Below are positions 62,560-64,000 of a stretch of DNA of 64,000 nt, one piece after another. The DNA lies in contig NC_013194.1 of assembly GCF_000024165.1 (NCBI RefSeq), forward strand, positions 4,774,001 through 4,838,000, given 5' to 3'. The position numbers and the translations under genes are program-made. Position 1 is the first letter of the stretch. Every line of letters begins with the position of its first letter. The DNA is from Accumulibacter phosphatis (GTDB taxonomy: Bacteria > Pseudomonadota > Gammaproteobacteria > Burkholderiales > Rhodocyclaceae). The notes beneath the pieces were generated by a model. That model was not told where the DNA came from. It was given only the letters and a program-made list of their open reading frames with translations, and did not search any database.

Positions 62560-63024
62560 ATGGCAAGTCATCGCGAGAGCCGCGCCATAGCGCGCTCACC
62601 GGAACTGCTCTTCGACATCGTCGCCGATGTCGAGCGCTACCCCGAGTTCCTGCCACTGATTCGTGACGCAAGGATCATCCGGCGCCATGAAACGGCCTAC
62701 GAAACCGAACAGAGCCTGGCACTGGGCCTGCTCATGCATCGTTTCCGTACGCGTACCGAACTGGAGCGCCCGCACCGTATCGTCGTCGCCTCCGACGATC
62801 GATCGTTCTGCCGTTTCGACATCCGCTGGCAGTTTTCGCCACTCGACAACGACCACTGCCACGTCGATTTCACTCTCGACTGCGAGACGCGCTCGTTCTT
62901 TCTGATGCCGATCGTGCAACTGCTGGTCCTGCCGATGGCCACCAGCATGGTCGCCGCTTTCGAGGCGCGCGCGCACGCGCTGGCTGGCGATGCGGCGTTC
63001 CCGGTGACGGGCCGGGAGGAGTAA
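62560..63024 (+). CDS. ratA: RatA/COQ10-type START-like (SRPBCC) protein
   Basis: 154 residues of the polyketide-cyclase/START-like fold. SPELLFDIVADVERYPEFLP near the N-terminus and FLMPIVQLLVLPMATSMVAA FEARA-type C-terminal helix are typical of RatA/YfjG and COQ10 homologues, which have been linked to ribosome association or ubiquinone binding. GGGAGG lies 9 nt before the ATG at 62560. The partner ratB and smpB genes often adjacent are not seen here. The 200 bp upstream are non-coding. Confidence 0.85.
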   Translation: MASHRESRAIARSPELLFDIVADVERYPEFLPLIRDARIIRRHETAYETEQSLALGLLMHRFRTRTELERPHRIVVASDDRSFCRFDIRWQFSPLDNDHCHVDFTLDCETRSFFLMPIVQLLVLPMATSMVAAFEARAHALAGDAAFPVTGREE

Positions 63025-63169
63025 CCCCCGCGGCGGGCACCGCATCTGCTGTTGCGGCGTGCCCACGGCTGACCGCGTTTGCGCGATGGCCGCGGCAAGC
63101 GCGGAATTCCAACGGTTTTGTCGCGCCAGCCGGTTAAAATGCGAGCCTTCGCGAATCAAGGACAGCGCC

Positions 63170-64000
63170 GTGAGCCAAGAGTCATCAAGCAATGCTGCGA
63201 GTTCCTCTGCACTTGCCAGCACCAACTTCATCCGCAACATCATCGAGAGCGAGCTCGCCGCCGGCAAGCACGCGGCGCGCCGCTGGTCCGGCCGTCCCGG
63301 TCCGGCCGCCCAGCAGCTGGCCGGGGCCCTCGACCCGGCGAAGATCCGCACGCGCTTTCCGCCCGAACCCAACGGCTACCTGCACTTTGGCCACGCCAAG
63401 TCGATCTGCCTGAACTTCGGGCTGGCGCAGGATTACGGCGGCCGCTGCCATCTGCGTTTCGACGACACCAATCCCGAGAAGGAGGAGCAGGAATACGTCG
63501 ATTCGATCGTCGATTCGGTCCGCTGGCTCGGTTTTTCCTGGGAGGAACCGGCGTCGGAGGCGCTGCCGGAGGGCGAGTGCAACCTCTATTTCGCGTCCAA
63601 CTACTTCGACTGGATGGTCGAGTTTGCCGAATACCTGATCGCCAGCGGCCACGCCTACGTGGAGAGCCAGAGCGCCGAGCAGATGCGTGCCAGTCGCGGC
63701 ACACTCACCGAAGGCGGCAGCGAGTCGCCGTTTCGCGAGCGCAGCGTCGAGGAAAACCTGGACCTCTTCAAGCGCATGCAGCGCGGCGAGTTTCCCGACG
63801 GTGCGCACGTCCTGCGCGCCAAGATCGACATGGGGTCGGCGAACATCAACCTGCGCGACCCGGCGATCTACCGCATCCGCCACGCCAGTCACCACAACAC
63901 TGGCGACCGCTGGTGCGTCTATCCGATGTACACCTACGCGCATCCGATCGAGGATGCGCTCGAGAACATCACGCACTCGATCTGCACGCTCGAGTTCGCC
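63170..64000 (+). CDS. glnS: Glutaminyl-tRNA synthetase, N-terminal part (runs off the window)
   Basis: 277 residues visible. GlnS charges tRNA-Gln. The family start NFIRNIIESELAAGKH is followed by the HIGH-type motif RFPPEPNGYLHFGHAKS, LRFDDTNPEKEE, the RGTL segment and HHNTGDRWCVYPMYTYAHPI; catalytic elements up to this point are intact. About 24 residues (about 35-58, Ala/Arg/Gly/Pro-rich) are inserted between GKH and the first strand, absent from E. coli GlnS. The start is GTG at 63170 with AAGGA 8 nt upstream. Confidence 0.93.
   Translation, partial: MSQESSSNAASSSALASTNFIRNIIESELAAGKHAARRWSGRPGPAAQQLAGALDPAKIRTRFPPEPNGYLHFGHAKSICLNFGLAQDYGGRCHLRFDDTNPEKEEQEYVDSIVDSVRWLGFSWEEPASEALPEGECNLYFASNYFDWMVEFAEYLIASGHAYVESQSAEQMRASRGTLTEGGSESPFRERSVEENLDLFKRMQRGEFPDGAHVLRAKIDMGSANINLRDPAIYRIRHASHHNTGDRWCVYPMYTYAHPIEDALENITHSICTLEFA

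Overview
The window is high-GC, gene-dense bacterial chromosome. Gene content and order (waaP-waaG-lpxL next to metK; ruvC-ruvA-ruvB running into ybgC-tolQRAB-pal-cpoB-queE; modABC; glnS) point to a betaproteobacterium, most likely of the Rhodocyclales (an Azoarcus/Dechloromonas/Accumulibacter-like organism). The genus cannot be fixed from the sequence alone. No rRNA, tRNA, CRISPR array or intact transposase gene was found.

Layout. 1-2.5 kb (minus): lipopolysaccharide core kinase (cut by the window edge), core glucosyltransferase and lipid A acyltransferase. 2.5-5.3 kb (plus): metK behind a clear promoter and a structured leader, then an HD-GYP c-di-GMP phosphodiesterase. 5.3-9.8 kb: an orphan Rieske protein, a small Cys-rich protein, an L,D-transpeptidase/YcbK pair, and small secreted or membrane proteins. 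9.9-15.2 kb (minus): a DMT exporter, molybdate transporter modABC, a hydroxyacid dehydrogenase and an aldehyde dehydrogenase-like protein lacking its catalytic half, with a divergent IclR regulator. 16.3-28.9 kb (plus): a ComEA-like protein, a DMT exporter, ruvCAB with an AI-2E/PerM transporter between ruvA and ruvB, the complete Tol-Pal envelope cluster, queE and a PilZ protein.

29-37.6 kb is accessory. A redoxin/DsbD-like membrane protein has a 160-bp miniature transposable element with a 6-bp target duplication directly upstream. Next comes a three-gene minus-strand cluster that looks like an undescribed DNA-defence locus: an HNH nuclease, a 1286-residue protein joining methyltransferase, PLD nuclease, SF2 helicase, S24/LexA-like and DUF3427 domains, and a membrane-anchored Mrr nuclease. 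After it lie a SprA-like gene broken by a second, REP-like element and some non-coding debris.

37.6-62.4 kb is a complete Lap-type biofilm adhesion system: the type I secretion ATPase and adaptor (lapB, lapC), a LuxR-type regulator, a 5033-residue adhesin (lapA) with 42 tandem repeats of exactly 300 bp, the c-di-GMP receptor lapD, the periplasmic protease lapG, the outer-membrane channel lapE and a coupled solute-binding protein. The expected logic is that c-di-GMP bound by LapD sequesters LapG so that LapA, secreted through LapB-LapC-LapE, stays anchored; at low c-di-GMP, LapG cuts LapA near a TAAG site and cells detach. The HD-GYP enzyme and PilZ protein elsewhere in the window belong to the same second-messenger network. 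The window ends with a RatA-family protein and the start of glnS, which carries an unusual insertion.
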